In this document: positions 52,871 through 62,068 of the stretch, one piece after another | Layout of the letters: the number at the start of each line of letters is the position of its first letter | How positions within the stretch are numbered: the first letter of the stretch is position 1 | Assembly: GCA_012719135.1 (NCBI GenBank) | Contig: JAAYAW010000070.1 | Location: 1-64,000, forward strand | DNA length: 64,000 nucleotides | From: Chloroflexota bacterium | Lineage (GTDB): Bacteria; Chloroflexota; Anaerolineae; UBA1429 | Direction: 5' to 3' | Translations under genes and position numbers: made by a program | The notes under the pieces: model-generated | Told to the model about the DNA's origin: nothing | Databases searched by the model: none | What the model saw: only the letters and a program-made list of their open reading frames with translations

Positions 52871-54100
52871 ATGCAGGTTTGGACCGTCAGCCAGGTGACA
52901 GAGAAGGTATTGGGGCTCATTTCAAGCGACACGAGTCTGGCCGACCTTTGGGTCGCTGGCCAGATCTCGAGTCTGCACCGAGCGGCCTCAGGCCACTGGT
53001 ATTTCACCCTGGTGGACGGGGAATCCGAACTGCGCTCAGTGATGTGGCGGGGTTTGGCAGGCCGGGTATCGCGGATGCCGTCTCGAGGGGACCTCGTCGA
53101 TGCGCACGGGTACGTCGGCGTGTATGAGCGAGGGGGCTACTACCAGTTCTACGTCGATACCCTCGAACCTGCGGGAATCGGCACACTCTGGGAGGAGTTC
53201 GCCCGCTTGCGGGCGCGGCTCGAGGCTGAGGGGTTGTTCGATGCGGCCCGCAAGCGTCCTCTACCTGAGCACCCGCGACGGATCGGGGTGGTGACCTCGC
53301 CGACAGGCGCGGCCCTGCAGGACATCCTGAAGGTACTTGCCAGCCGGTACCGGCTGGCCGAAGTTGTGCTATCGCCGACACTCGTGCAGGGGCAGGAGGC
53401 ACCGGATGGCATCGCCCGTGCGATCGCCAGGCTGAATCGACTGGCCGATGTGGATGTGGTCATCGTCGCCAGAGGCGGCGGCTCACTCGAGGATCTCATG
53501 CCGTTCAATGATGAGCGCGTGGCTCGTGCCATCGCGGGCGCTCGCGCTCCTGTGGTAACTGGGGTCGGACACGAAACGGATATCACCATCGCTGATCTGG
53601 TATCTGATGTTCGTGCCCCCACGCCCACCGCTGCGGCGGCACTGGTGGTCCCCGATGGAACGCAGTTGAGCGCGGATATCGCCCAGGCCCGGCTGCGGCT
53701 CGTGGAGGCGATGCGCCGGCGCACAGGCGAGTTGAGGCGGGATCTGGCCCAGCAGATGCGGCTGCTCCAAACCGCTCATCCGCGCAGAGCGCTGGTCGAA
53801 AAGAGGCAGCGCCTCGATGATCGCGCAGAACGCATGGCCTATGCGATGCGCAGCCGCCTGGGGACGCAACGCGCTGCCCTTGCAGCCACCGCGCAGCGGC
53901 TCCGAGCTCTGGATGCGCGTCAGATTATGGGAAGAGGTTTTGCGCTGGTGCTGGTTGAGAAAACTGGAGAGCGCCTCTCGAGTGTGCTCCAGGTCCATCC
54001 GGACGATCAGCTATCGATACAAGTGACCGACGGCAGTGTTGCGGCACGTGTGTGCCAGGTGAGCACTCCGAGATCGACATCGGGCAGTCCGGCCTGCTGA
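52871..54100 (+). CDS. xseA: Exodeoxyribonuclease VII large subunit
   Basis: The 409-residue protein has the XseA layout: N-terminal OB domain (LWVAGQISSLHRAASGHWYFTLVD), a catalytic domain with GVVTSPTGAALQDIL, VIVARGGGSLEDLMPFNDE and GVGHETDITIADLVSDVRAPTPTAAA, and a coiled-coil C-terminus for XseB binding. It degrades single-stranded DNA with XseB. The ATG at 52871 is chosen because the promoter lies just before it; the longer frame from 52796 crosses the -10. Confidence 0.95.
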   Translation: MQVWTVSQVTEKVLGLISSDTSLADLWVAGQISSLHRAASGHWYFTLVDGESELRSVMWRGLAGRVSRMPSRGDLVDAHGYVGVYERGGYYQFYVDTLEPAGIGTLWEEFARLRARLEAEGLFDAARKRPLPEHPRRIGVVTSPTGAALQDILKVLASRYRLAEVVLSPTLVQGQEAPDGIARAIARLNRLADVDVVIVARGGGSLEDLMPFNDERVARAIAGARAPVVTGVGHETDITIADLVSDVRAPTPTAAAALVVPDGTQLSADIAQARLRLVEAMRRRTGELRRDLAQQMRLLQTAHPRRALVEKRQRLDDRAERMAYAMRSRLGTQRAALAATAQRLRALDARQIMGRGFALVLVEKTGERLSSVLQVHPDDQLSIQVTDGSVAARVCQVSTPRSTSGSPAC

Positions 54101-54113
54101 ATACGGAGGGTGA

Positions 54114-54344
54114 ATGGGCACAAAAGACATACAGTCGCTGAGCTTTGAGGACGGATACGACCGACTGGAAGAACTGATCGAGCAACTCGAGACAGGCACA
54201 CTCAGCCTCGAGGAGTCGGTCGCCCTGTACGAAGAGGGCGTTCGCCTGGCCAAGCACTGTGGCCACAAACTCGACGATGCTGAGCTCCGTGTCACCGAGC
54301 TACTGAACGACGCCGTCGAAGAAGAGGAACGCGGGTTCTTCTAG
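54114..54344 (+). CDS. xseB: Exodeoxyribonuclease VII small subunit
   Basis: The 76-residue protein has the XseB two-helix pattern SFEDGYDRLEELIEQLETGTLSLEESVALYEEGV. It binds the XseA C-terminal coiled-coil. GGAGGGTGA precedes the ATG. It lies 13 bases after xseA. Confidence 0.95.
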   Translation: MGTKDIQSLSFEDGYDRLEELIEQLETGTLSLEESVALYEEGVRLAKHCGHKLDDAELRVTELLNDAVEEEERGFF

Positions 54345-54487
54345 TCTCTCTCTGGCTTCCTGCCAGGCACCGCGCGTGCCGGCAGGCGCTGCCTCACTCC
54401 CCGCCTCGCATTTGCGAGATGTCGGGGTATCTCTCGACCTCCCCGCACGACAGAGCGTCTCCCCCCATCACCCCCCAATCAGCCGCT

Positions 54488-56338
54488 TTACTCTGCCGGA
54501 GGGCCCGTTGGCGCCGGCGGCAGTGGCGTGTGCGCCAAAGTCGGCAGGTTTGTCGGCGCAGGCGTCGGCGTTGCTGTGTTGGTCGCCGTCGGAAGTAGCG
54601 TCTCTGTAGCCGTCGGCGTAGCAGAGAGAGTCCCCGTTACCGTGGGTGTGAGCGTTGGCGTGCGTGAAAGCGTCGGGCTGCGAGTCCAGGTGGGCACGCG
54701 GGTCCAGGTGGGGCGCCGAGTGGCCGTCGCCGCGAGAGTGGACACTGGAGCGCGCGTGTAGGCTAGATAGGGCGTCAGCGTCGGTCGCGGTGTCAGCGTC
54801 GCGCCAGCCCCGGGTGAGAGATCTGTCCCGATCGGAGTGATCAGTGGCGTCAACAGGCGCGCCGGCGCGCTCTCCGTGGCATCGATTCGCTCCACTTCAG
54901 GGGCCGTACCCGCATCGCCGAGGAGCAGACTGAGATCGTAGGTGCGATCGGGGCCGTAGCGATCCTGATTTCTCACTGTGACCTGCGCCGTACCGTCGGC
55001 CTGCGCGGTGAAGGTCACCTGCGAAGCCATGGTCCCGGGCTCCAGATCATCGTTGGCAAGCACCACCCCGTCGACATGGACCTCCAGCAGCGTATCCACG
55101 CCAACGGCCAGGTTCGAAGTGGTAACGACATACGTCTGCCCGGCCCGGACGAGGAATACGGCGCGATCCACATCGCCCGCCGCATCAAAGGCCCGGCGCT
55201 GTACCTCCCAGAGCGAGAGCGCAGCAGGAACGTCTTCGTCCGGCTCGTACGGGTCATTCTGAACCGCGGGCGCCCGAAGCGACGCGGCCCCCATCTCACT
55301 CGTGGGCACGAGTAGGGCTAACCCTCGTCCGTCTGCATATGAGATCAGCGCATCGCGCTCTCCGTAAGCCATTGTCACCGTCGGCAGCGACGCTGCGCTG
55401 GCTGCCAAACCCATCTCCAGCCTTCTGCCCAGAGCATTTACGCTAAAGGCCAGCAGAAAGAGGGCCACCACGGCGACGCCCGCCAAAGCGGTTTGAGCGG
55501 ACAGCTGACCCAACACCAGGGCCGCCTGGCCCAGCACACGTTGATCCTGCACGGCCGATAGGGCCGCAATCACGCCCTCAGCCCCGGAGAATCGCTTCTC
55601 TGGACTGGGCTGCAGCAGCCGGTCCACAATGGCCACTAATGCGGAAGGGAGGCCAGGGGAAACGAGACCGAGTGGGGCACCGGTATCCCGGTGCCGCACG
55701 CCGGACAGCATCTCGTAGAGCACCGCTCCGAGGGCGTAGAGATCCGAGCGGGCGTCGAGCGCCGCCTGGGAGGTGGCTTGCTCCGGCGACATGTAGGCCG
55801 GCGTACCCGGATGGACCGGTGATGCCGAGCGCCGCAGCGTCTCATCGGGAAGCTGCGCCATCCCCAAGCCCGTGAGCCTCGCGCCATGCTCAGCGAGAAG
55901 GATGTTCTCCGGCTTGATATCGCGATGTACGATCCGCTCGGCCGCCATCACCTCGATGGCTTGCGCCACGTCGAGTGCGACCTGCACCGCACGGAGAGGA
56001 GGGAGGGGCCCTGCCTGCAGCACGTCTCTCAGCGTGGGCTCTGCGCGGTGGGCCAGCACCAGGAACGTAGCGCCGAGATCGTCGCCCTCCAGGCTCAGGG
56101 CAGCGACCAGGTTCTGATGCATGAACTGGCCGGCGGCTCGCGCCTCGGTCAGGAGCCGAAGACGCGCCTCCTCATACGCTCGCCGATCATCGTCAGAGGC
56201 TGGCGGCTCAAGTACCCTGACGGCGACCTCTCGCTCCATGCCGACGTCCGTGCACAGATAGACCGGGGCATCTGGCCCCGTCCTGAGGAGAGACTGGACT
56301 CGGTAGCGCCCTGCGAGCAGCTCGCCTTCGGCGCGCAT
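54488..56338 (-). CDS. Ser/Thr protein kinase-like membrane protein, probable pseudokinase
   Basis: The 616-residue protein has an N-terminal kinase fold, but key residues are changed: the Gly-rich loop is LLRTGPDAPVYLC, the VAxK Lys is Arg41 (EVAVRVL), and the DFG Asp is Gly157 (LTGLGMA). HRDIKPEN (138-145) and YMSPEQ are kept. A membrane helix (about 295-320) leads to an extracellular beta domain and a Thr/Pro-rich tail. Such tails are typical of Chloroflexota surface proteins. It may be a sensor or scaffold. Confidence 0.88.
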   Translation of the reverse strand: MRAEGELLAGRYRVQSLLRTGPDAPVYLCTDVGMEREVAVRVLEPPASDDDRRAYEEARLRLLTEARAAGQFMHQNLVAALSLEGDDLGATFLVLAHRAEPTLRDVLQAGPLPPLRAVQVALDVAQAIEVMAAERIVHRDIKPENILLAEHGARLTGLGMAQLPDETLRRSASPVHPGTPAYMSPEQATSQAALDARSDLYALGAVLYEMLSGVRHRDTGAPLGLVSPGLPSALVAIVDRLLQPSPEKRFSGAEGVIAALSAVQDQRVLGQAALVLGQLSAQTALAGVAVVALFLLAFSVNALGRRLEMGLAASAASLPTVTMAYGERDALISYADGRGLALLVPTSEMGAASLRAPAVQNDPYEPDEDVPAALSLWEVQRRAFDAAGDVDRAVFLVRAGQTYVVTTSNLAVGVDTLLEVHVDGVVLANDDLEPGTMASQVTFTAQADGTAQVTVRNQDRYGPDRTYDLSLLLGDAGTAPEVERIDATESAPARLLTPLITPIGTDLSPGAGATLTPRPTLTPYLAYTRAPVSTLAATATRRPTWTRVPTWTRSPTLSRTPTLTPTVTGTLSATPTATETLLPTATNTATPTPAPTNLPTLAHTPLPPAPTGPPAE

Positions 56339-56416
56339 AAGGGGCCTCCGCTGTGAAACAATCGAGCCAACAGCACCAGTATAGCATCCGCCGAGTCAGA
56401 GCACAATGGCGAGGAA

Positions 56417-56450
56417 CAGAGGGCCGTGTCCTGATGGGCACGGCCCTCTG
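56417..56450 (-). terminator. Terminator after leuS
   Basis: CAGAGGGCCGTG/CACGGCCCTCTG (12 bp) around a 10-nt loop, just beyond the leuS stop; the U-tract (TTCCTC) is weak. Confidence 0.65.
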
Positions 56451-56457
56451 CCAGAAA

Positions 56458-59268
56458 TCAGCGGGCGACGATGTTCACAAGCCTGCCGGGCACATACACG
56501 ACCTGCCGGATCTGCAGGCCCTGGAGATGCAACTGGACGTTCTCCTGCCCCAGAGCCAGTTCCTTGGCGTCAGCTTCCTCTATCTCGGCCGGGGCCTCGA
56601 TGCGAGCGCGGACCTTGCCATTCACCTGCACGACCAGGGTGACCACGCGGTCGGCAGCAAGCTCGGGATCCCACTCCGGCCAACGCTCGTCGTGCACAGA
56701 ATAGGCGCCCCCCAAGCGCTCCCAGAGTTCCTCTGCGAGGTGCGGGGTGATGGGCGCGAGCATCAGGACCAGGCTGCGCGTGGCCTCACGCCAGGCATCG
56801 GTCCCATAGACCGGCGAAGCCTGCGCCTTGAGCAGAACGTTGTTGTACTTCATCAAGCTGGCGAGCGCCGTGTTGAACTTGAAGGCCTCATAGTCCCGCG
56901 TGACATCACGGATAGCCTGGTGCGTGTACCGCCGCAGGTCAGCGATCTCCTCCGCTGTGGCCTCCGCCGGGATAGCAGTCGTCGAGCTATCCGTCACAAC
57001 AGACCAGACGCGGTTCAGGAACCGGTAGATCCCCTCGATCCCTGTGGATGACCAGGAGCCACCAAGCTCCCACGGGCCAATGAACATGAGAAACGCCCGG
57101 ACCGAGTCCGCGCCCAGCGTAGAGACATAGTCATCGGGATTGACCACGTTGCCGCGGGACTTGGACATCTTCTCGTTGTCTTCGCCCAGGATCATTCCCT
57201 GGCAAAAGAGCCGCTCCATCGGCTCATCGAAGGCGACCAGGCCCATGTCACGCATCACTTTGGTAAAGAACCGCGTGTAGAGCAGGTGCATGGTGGCATG
57301 CTCAATGCCGCCCGTGTACTGATCCACTGGGAGCCAATAGCGCCCCGCCTCTGGGTCGAAGGGGACGTCGCCTTCATAGTACGGGCTTACGTAAGCATAG
57401 TTGTACCAGGAGGAGCACATGAACGTATCCATGGTGTCCGTCTCCCGGGTGGCGGCCCCGCCACAGCGCGGGCAGGTCGTGTTCAGGAAACCGTGATGGT
57501 ACTTGAGCGGCGATTCGCCGGTGGGCAAGAACGCGGCGTCATCGGGCAACAGCACCGGCAGATCCTCTTCGGGGACAGGGACGACGCCGCAGGAGGGACA
57601 GTACACCATCGGAATGGGTGCTCCCCACATGCGCTGCCGGCTGATCAGCCAGTCGTGAAGCCGGTAGTTCACCTCCGCATGGCCCAACTCCCGCTCCTCG
57701 ATCCAGCGAATGACGTCGGCCTTGGCCGTCTCCCCGGGCCGGCCCGTAAAGTCGCCCGAGTTGATCATCGTCCCGTACTCGGCATGCAACAACACATCTC
57801 GATAGAACGGCAGGCTGTTGAGCATCTCCATGACGGTCCGATTTTCTCCGACCGGCGGGTAGATCGCTTTGCAGCGCGCCAGTATTGCCCGATCGGATTC
57901 TACCGAGTCCAGGGCACGCACTCCGTCATCGAAAACGAACAGAAAACGCGCGCCCACGATCTCATTCCAGTTCCCGGGCTGAAGATAGCGCTGCATCACG
58001 GCCACATAGCCGTCTATCTGCTCCTCGCCCTGCAACGTAACATAGAGCCCCAGGCCAACCGTGCCCACGGGCCCTTCCTCGTACGCGATACCAAGAGCAT
58101 CCAACTCGGCCGCAAAGCCGTCGCGCACAGAGCCAGGGAAGACCAGGCTCTTGGCCAGACGATCAGGGCGATCGATGACCGGAACGATGGGCAATCCGAA
58201 CTTGAGCGCAAAGGCGAAATCCCGATCATCATGAGAGGGCACACCCATGATGGCCCCGGTCCCGTAGCCCGTCAGAACGTAATCCGCGATCCAGATAGGG
58301 ACGCGTTCGTCGTTGACCGGGTTTACGGCGTAGGCGCCAACAAAGACGCCTGTCTTTTCTTTGTCCGTTGCGAGCCGGTCGATCTCGGTCTGCCGTCCAG
58401 CCGATTCCACATAGGCCTCTATCTCAGCCTTGCGCTCCGAGGTCGTCAGCTTGGCCACCAACGGATGCTCGGGAGCCAGCACCATAAAGGTTGCCCCCCA
58501 CAACGTATCCGGACGCGTGGTGAACACCGGGATCGGATCGCCGGCCTCAGAGTGAAAGACCACGTGGGCCCCCTCGCTCCGCCCGATCCAGTGACGCTGC
58601 ATCGTCTTGACTCGCTCTGGCCAATCGATCTGGTCCATATCGACAAGGAGCTGGTCGGCATAGTCGGTGATGCGGAAAAACCACTGGGCCAGTTCCTTCC
58701 GGATGACAGGCGTTCCGCATCGCTCGCAGTGCCGGTCTTCGCCCCACACCTGCTCGCGGGCCAGTGTGGTATTGCAGCGCGGGCAAAAGTCCACGGGTGC
58801 CACTTCACGATAGGCGAGGCCGCGCTCGTAGAACTTGAGGAAGAACCACTGGGTCCACTTGTAGTATCCGGGCAAGCAGGATACGGCCTCATGCTCCCAA
58901 TCCCACATGGCACCCATAGCACGCAGTTGCGTACGCATGTGCCGCACGTTGTCCATCGTCCACTGGTGCGGATGGATGTTCCGCTGGATTGCGGCGTTCT
59001 CTGCCGGCAACCCAAAGGCATCAAAGCCGATGGGGAACCAGACATTGTACCCGTGCATACGCATGTATCGCGCGCGAGCGTCGGACGGTGCCATGGCGTA
59101 CCAGTGGCCGATGTGTAGATCGCCGGAGGTGTAGGGCAACATCGTCAGAGCATAGTGCTTGGGCCGTGAAGGATCCTCCACCCTCCGGTAGAGCCCGGAC
59201 TCCTCCCAGCGCCTCTGCCATTTGGCCTCAATCGACTGTGGCTCGTACGCCGTGCTGGATTCTGCCAT
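56458..59268 (-). CDS. leuS: Leucine--tRNA ligase
   Basis: The 936-residue enzyme is longer than the typical bacterial LeuRS (about 860). It has HIGH at residues 52-55 (SGDLHIGHWYAMAPSD), the editing domain with TTRPDTLWGATF, VNPVNDERVPIWIADYVLTGYGTGAIM, and KMSKS (NEKMSKSRGNVVNPDD). A zinc region CPRCGGA is near residue 622. No clear T-box was found upstream. The URO-D-like gene lies 246 bases upstream on the same strand. Confidence 0.96.
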   Translation of the reverse strand: MAESSTAYEPQSIEAKWQRRWEESGLYRRVEDPSRPKHYALTMLPYTSGDLHIGHWYAMAPSDARARYMRMHGYNVWFPIGFDAFGLPAENAAIQRNIHPHQWTMDNVRHMRTQLRAMGAMWDWEHEAVSCLPGYYKWTQWFFLKFYERGLAYREVAPVDFCPRCNTTLAREQVWGEDRHCERCGTPVIRKELAQWFFRITDYADQLLVDMDQIDWPERVKTMQRHWIGRSEGAHVVFHSEAGDPIPVFTTRPDTLWGATFMVLAPEHPLVAKLTTSERKAEIEAYVESAGRQTEIDRLATDKEKTGVFVGAYAVNPVNDERVPIWIADYVLTGYGTGAIMGVPSHDDRDFAFALKFGLPIVPVIDRPDRLAKSLVFPGSVRDGFAAELDALGIAYEEGPVGTVGLGLYVTLQGEEQIDGYVAVMQRYLQPGNWNEIVGARFLFVFDDGVRALDSVESDRAILARCKAIYPPVGENRTVMEMLNSLPFYRDVLLHAEYGTMINSGDFTGRPGETAKADVIRWIEERELGHAEVNYRLHDWLISRQRMWGAPIPMVYCPSCGVVPVPEEDLPVLLPDDAAFLPTGESPLKYHHGFLNTTCPRCGGAATRETDTMDTFMCSSWYNYAYVSPYYEGDVPFDPEAGRYWLPVDQYTGGIEHATMHLLYTRFFTKVMRDMGLVAFDEPMERLFCQGMILGEDNEKMSKSRGNVVNPDDYVSTLGADSVRAFLMFIGPWELGGSWSSTGIEGIYRFLNRVWSVVTDSSTTAIPAEATAEEIADLRRYTHQAIRDVTRDYEAFKFNTALASLMKYNNVLLKAQASPVYGTDAWREATRSLVLMLAPITPHLAEELWERLGGAYSVHDERWPEWDPELAADRVVTLVVQVNGKVRARIEAPAEIEEADAKELALGQENVQLHLQGLQIRQVVYVPGRLVNIVAR

Positions 59269-59514
59269 TACGCACCTCCGCTCATACTGCTCCCGTTCAA
59301 TACGCGAGCTGTAGGGACCGCTTCCTCAGCACAGGTCCCTTGATCACCAAGAACACACGCCGCGAGCGGCAAAGGGCAGGCCGCCGCACCACTTGGCTGG
59401 CCGGCCTTACTCGAACCCTGGAACGCAGCTGATCTGCCACTGGGCACCCCATGGCCCTACTTCGGGCGCCGCCGATTGCCACGCGCTCTCGAGCCGCTGG
59501 CCCGATCAGCGGCC
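59269..59514 (-). other. Non-coding leader of leuS
   Basis: 246 bases without a gene. It has hairpins GCCGCTG/CAGCGGC (near 59505) and AGGGACC/GGTCCCT (59305-59340 region) and a weak T-box-like run GTGGTGCGGCGG. Evidence for a Leu T-box is too thin to call. Confidence 0.4.
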
Positions 59515-60510
59515 TTAGAACTCGGCATTCGCCGCGAAAAAGGCATCTATGTTATCCCAGCTCGACAGCGGCGGGATGTCGCATCCGGAGGACAGTACAA
59601 AGTTGCGATGGGGCGAGCACTGTGCCAGCAGCCCCAAGGTGACGTCGCGGATTGCCTCGGGCGTCCCATTCCGAAACTGGCTGGACGGGTCCACATTGCC
59701 CATCACGAGCACATCCTCCGGCATACGCTCCAGGACCTGCTTCAGATCGATGGCGTTGCCAAAGTGATAGCCATCGGCACCAATGGACAGAATGGAATCC
59801 AGCAGGACGGGAACGTTGTTGCCGCAGTTGTGATAGATGAAGCAAAAGTCGTCGGTCCTGACCGCATCGACGATACGCCTAACGTGCGTCGATGAGAACG
59901 CATCGATCAGCTTCGGGGACAGAATCCCCGCGAGCGGCTCCGCCATCATGACGCCGTCGGCACCGGCATCGCGATACGCCAGCGCATAGGCCATGATAAA
60001 GTCCGTTACCCGATCGAGCACCGTACGGACCATATCCGGAGCGTCATAGCAGGCCATCATCGCTTCCGAAACGTCCAGCAGGCGCCCTGCCAGCGAAAAT
60101 GGCCCGATGATGCCAGCGAAGACAGGCCGATCGGTGATCTGTTGCTTGGCCAGCTGGATCGCTTGTATATAGCGACCGGTACGCCCCGCTCGTGGATCGG
60201 GAGAACCGAGCGCACGGGCATCCTCCAGAGAGGCGACCACGCGCCCTGTTACCGTCGGGACCTCGTCTCTGGACACCCGTATCTCGGAGCCAAATGCTTC
60301 GGCCTCCACGGACAGGTCCATCATGCTCACCGTAGCGGCAGACGGCGTACGCTCGGCCACCAAACGCATCCCCTCGGCCTGCCTCTGGCTACTGGAGATC
60401 AGTTCCTCCACAGAGATGCCCATCAACTGCACCGCAGGAAAGGATAGGATCGGCAGAGCCTTCTTCGAGTTGGCCTGTAGAATATCTCGCTTCCACCGCT
60501 TCATATCCAC
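59515..60510 (-). CDS. Uroporphyrinogen decarboxylase-family protein (MtaA/CmuA-like)
   Basis: The 331-residue TIM-barrel protein has the methyltransferase-type zinc motif: HNC in FIYHNCGNNVPVLLDSI and a later Cys in LSSGCDIPPLSSW, as in MtaA/MtbA-type corrinoid methyltransferases. It probably moves methyl groups between a corrinoid and a thiol, or decarboxylates, but no corrinoid protein is adjacent. The GTG at 60510 has GGAGGG seven bases upstream. Confidence 0.85.
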   Translation of the reverse strand: MDMKRWKRDILQANSKKALPILSFPAVQLMGISVEELISSSQRQAEGMRLVAERTPSAATVSMMDLSVEAEAFGSEIRVSRDEVPTVTGRVVASLEDARALGSPDPRAGRTGRYIQAIQLAKQQITDRPVFAGIIGPFSLAGRLLDVSEAMMACYDAPDMVRTVLDRVTDFIMAYALAYRDAGADGVMMAEPLAGILSPKLIDAFSSTHVRRIVDAVRTDDFCFIYHNCGNNVPVLLDSILSIGADGYHFGNAIDLKQVLERMPEDVLVMGNVDPSSQFRNGTPEAIRDVTLGLLAQCSPHRNFVLSSGCDIPPLSSWDNIDAFFAANAEF

Positions 60511-60659
60511 CAGCAGTCCCTCCCTATCAATACGCAGATACTATAACGTGCCGGCCAGAGGAGCGTCTTGTTGCCAGCTGCTCTTCCATAGATCTCCCAA
60601 GGCCCATGGCCCTCGGTGAATCAGGCCCGGCGCCCCGGAACACAGCCACAAGAACACCC

Positions 60660-60710
60660 GGAAAAGCAACAAATCCGACCTCCTCTCTGATGTAGAAAGG
60701 GCTCGGATTT
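60660..60710 (-). terminator. Terminator after tRNA-Ala(GGC)
   Basis: AAATCCGA/TCGGATTT stem (60671-60678 with 60703-60710) on the minus strand, then GTTGCTTTT. Confidence 0.75.
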
Positions 60711-60718
60711 GATTGCCG

Positions 60719-60794
60719 TGGTGGAGCTGAGGGGAATCGAACCCCTGGCCTCTTGAATGCCATTCAAGCGCTCTCCCAGCTGAGCTACAGCCCC
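60719..60794 (-). tRNA. tRNA-Ala (anticodon GGC)
   Basis: Acceptor GGGGCTG/CAGCTCC, anticodon loop ATGGCAT (GGC), T arm AGGGG-TTCGATT-CCCCT. The 76-nt gene encodes its CCA end, unlike every other tRNA in the window. The acceptor G3-U70-type pair expected for alanyl identity is consistent with the stem. Confidence 0.96.
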
Positions 60795-60883
60795 ACGTTG
60801 CAGACAAGTGCCCCTTGTAGGGGCCTATAGTGCGAAAGACATCCTCTGCTTGTACATGCTCCCCGTACTCCCCTTGAGGTCTA

Positions 60884-60956
60884 TGGAGCTGAGGGGATTC
60901 GAACCCCTGGCCTCATCAGTGCGATTGATGCGCTCTCCCAGCTGAGCTACAGCCCC
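60884..60956 (-). tRNA. tRNA-Ala (anticodon CGC)
   Basis: A 73-nt cloverleaf: acceptor GGGGCTG/CAGCTCC, anticodon stem CATCA/TGATG with loop ATCGCAC (CGC), and T loop TTCGAAT. No CCA is encoded. A GCCCCT/AGGGGC hairpin lies between the two tRNA genes. Confidence 0.95.
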
Positions 60957-60970
60957 CGGACAACGGGCAG

Positions 60971-60999
60971 AGTATACGGTCAATACCCCGCGGTGTCAA
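60971..60999 (-). promoter_or_regulatory. Promoter of the tRNA-Ala genes
   Basis: TTGACA (60999-60994) and TATACT (60976-60971) have 17 bp spacing on the minus strand. Confidence 0.85.
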
Positions 61000-61089
61000 G
61001 TCATCGGAGCCCCTGCATCGATAGCCCCACGGTCTCTCTTCGGGCGAGGGTCGGTGGCGGGCGAGCCGCTACTCACCGGTTTGTCGGTC

Positions 61090-61104
61090 GTGTGCACGGC
61101 ACAC
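61090..61104. repeat. Short perfect inverted repeat near the promoter of the Thr/Pro-rich protein
   Basis: GTGTGC-ACG-GCACAC at 61090-61104, about ten bases ahead of a TATGAT (61114-61119). It is positioned as an operator over a -35 region, but no clear -35 is seen. Confidence 0.45.
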
Positions 61105-61168
61105 GGAATGTACTATGATATGTCTGAAAGTATCCAAGTGACGTCAGGCCATCCGAGAGGCAGTAACT

Positions 61169-61804
61169 ATGCGGTTCAGGGACCTTATCCTTGCGTTGTG
61201 CCTCCTCGCATCGTTTGCATTGGGAGGCGTGATTGCCTGGTTCACCTTTGACAGTCCCTCCGCAGAGGTGGGGATGATGACCCCATCCCTTCAGGCTACG
61301 GCCACGCCCACCGCGCCCCAGCCCACTCTTGCCGCGACGGCTCTCCCCACTCTCACCGCTACGGAGACCGCCACTCGGACGCACAGCCCCAGCGCTACGG
61401 CGACGGCCACCAGGACTATGACCGCGACTGCATCGCGAACACTGGGCAACACACCTACCGGCACGCTGACACGCACGGCGACGCGCACCTCGACGCTCGC
61501 ACGCACGGCGACACGGAGAAGCACGCCAACGGCCACACGGTCGTTTGTGCCAACGGCCACCGCAACGCTCACGCCGCCGATCCCGCCAACCTCTGCGCCG
61601 CCGCCGAGCACCAGGACCCCGATCCCGCCGACGCGCACGCAACCGCCGCCACCGACCGCTGTGCCGCCTACGAGCATTCCTATCCGGACGCCGACGCGTC
61701 CTGGTATTCCAACGGCGACAGAGCCCCCGCCGCCCACCGCGACGGAGGTTCCCCCCCCAACCGCGACGCCTGCTCCGCCCACTCCGCGGCCGACTTTGGG
61801 CTAG
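61169..61804 (+). CDS. Membrane-anchored Thr/Pro-rich surface protein
   Basis: The 211-residue protein has one N-terminal membrane helix (residues 6-27) and then a long Thr/Ala/Pro-rich low-complexity extracellular region with repeats of TATATRT, TPT and PPPTA type, and no folded domain. Such tails resemble mucin-like O-glycosylated spacers. Here there is nothing at the end of the tail, so it may be a wall or surface decoration. Confidence 0.75.
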   Translation: MRFRDLILALCLLASFALGGVIAWFTFDSPSAEVGMMTPSLQATATPTAPQPTLAATALPTLTATETATRTHSPSATATATRTMTATASRTLGNTPTGTLTRTATRTSTLARTATRRSTPTATRSFVPTATATLTPPIPPTSAPPPSTRTPIPPTRTQPPPPTAVPPTSIPIRTPTRPGIPTATEPPPPTATEVPPPTATPAPPTPRPTLG

Positions 61805-61942
61805 GCGCACAAGGATAGGCTGGCCGCGGGTTGCTTCACCCGGCGCCCTCGCCCGACGCGACAGCCATCCTTCGGCGGCACAAGCAGGGGACTCCGTCAT
61901 GGTATCGTTGGCCGGGCACGTGAGACGAGGACTGGGGACCAG

Positions 61943-61974
61943 CCAACAACAAAGGAGGCCGCAGAGCGGCCTCC
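61943..61974 (-). terminator. Terminator after tRNA-Gly(CCC)
   Basis: GGAGGCCGC/GCGGCCTCC (61954-61974) on the minus strand, then TTTGTTGTT. Confidence 0.88.
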
Positions 61975-61982
61975 TCATGAGG

Positions 61983-62055
61983 AGCGGGTGATGGGATTCG
62001 AACCCACGACATTCTGCTTGGGAAGCAGACACTCTGCCAACTGAGTTACACCCGC
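61983..62055 (-). tRNA. tRNA-Gly (anticodon CCC)
   Basis: A 73-nt cloverleaf with acceptor GCGGGTG/CACCCGC, anticodon stem TCTGC/GCAGA with loop TTCCCAA (CCC), T loop TTCGAAT and discriminator T. No CCA is encoded. Confidence 0.95.
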
Positions 62056-62068
62056 CTGTACGAGCCCT

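Noticed and set aside
54528..54761. Plus-strand Val/Gly-rich frame inside the pseudokinase tail
   Set aside because: Antisense shadow of a Thr/Pro-rich tail on the minus strand.
59300..59514. Leu T-box upstream of leuS
   Set aside because: The best T-box-like run (GTGGTGCGGCGG) is poor, no convincing specifier loop is seen, and the terminator is weak.
61169..61804. Minus-strand Val/Gly-rich frame across the Thr/Pro-rich protein
   Set aside because: It is the antisense of a low-complexity coding repeat; the plus frame has a membrane helix and a start after a promoter-like region.
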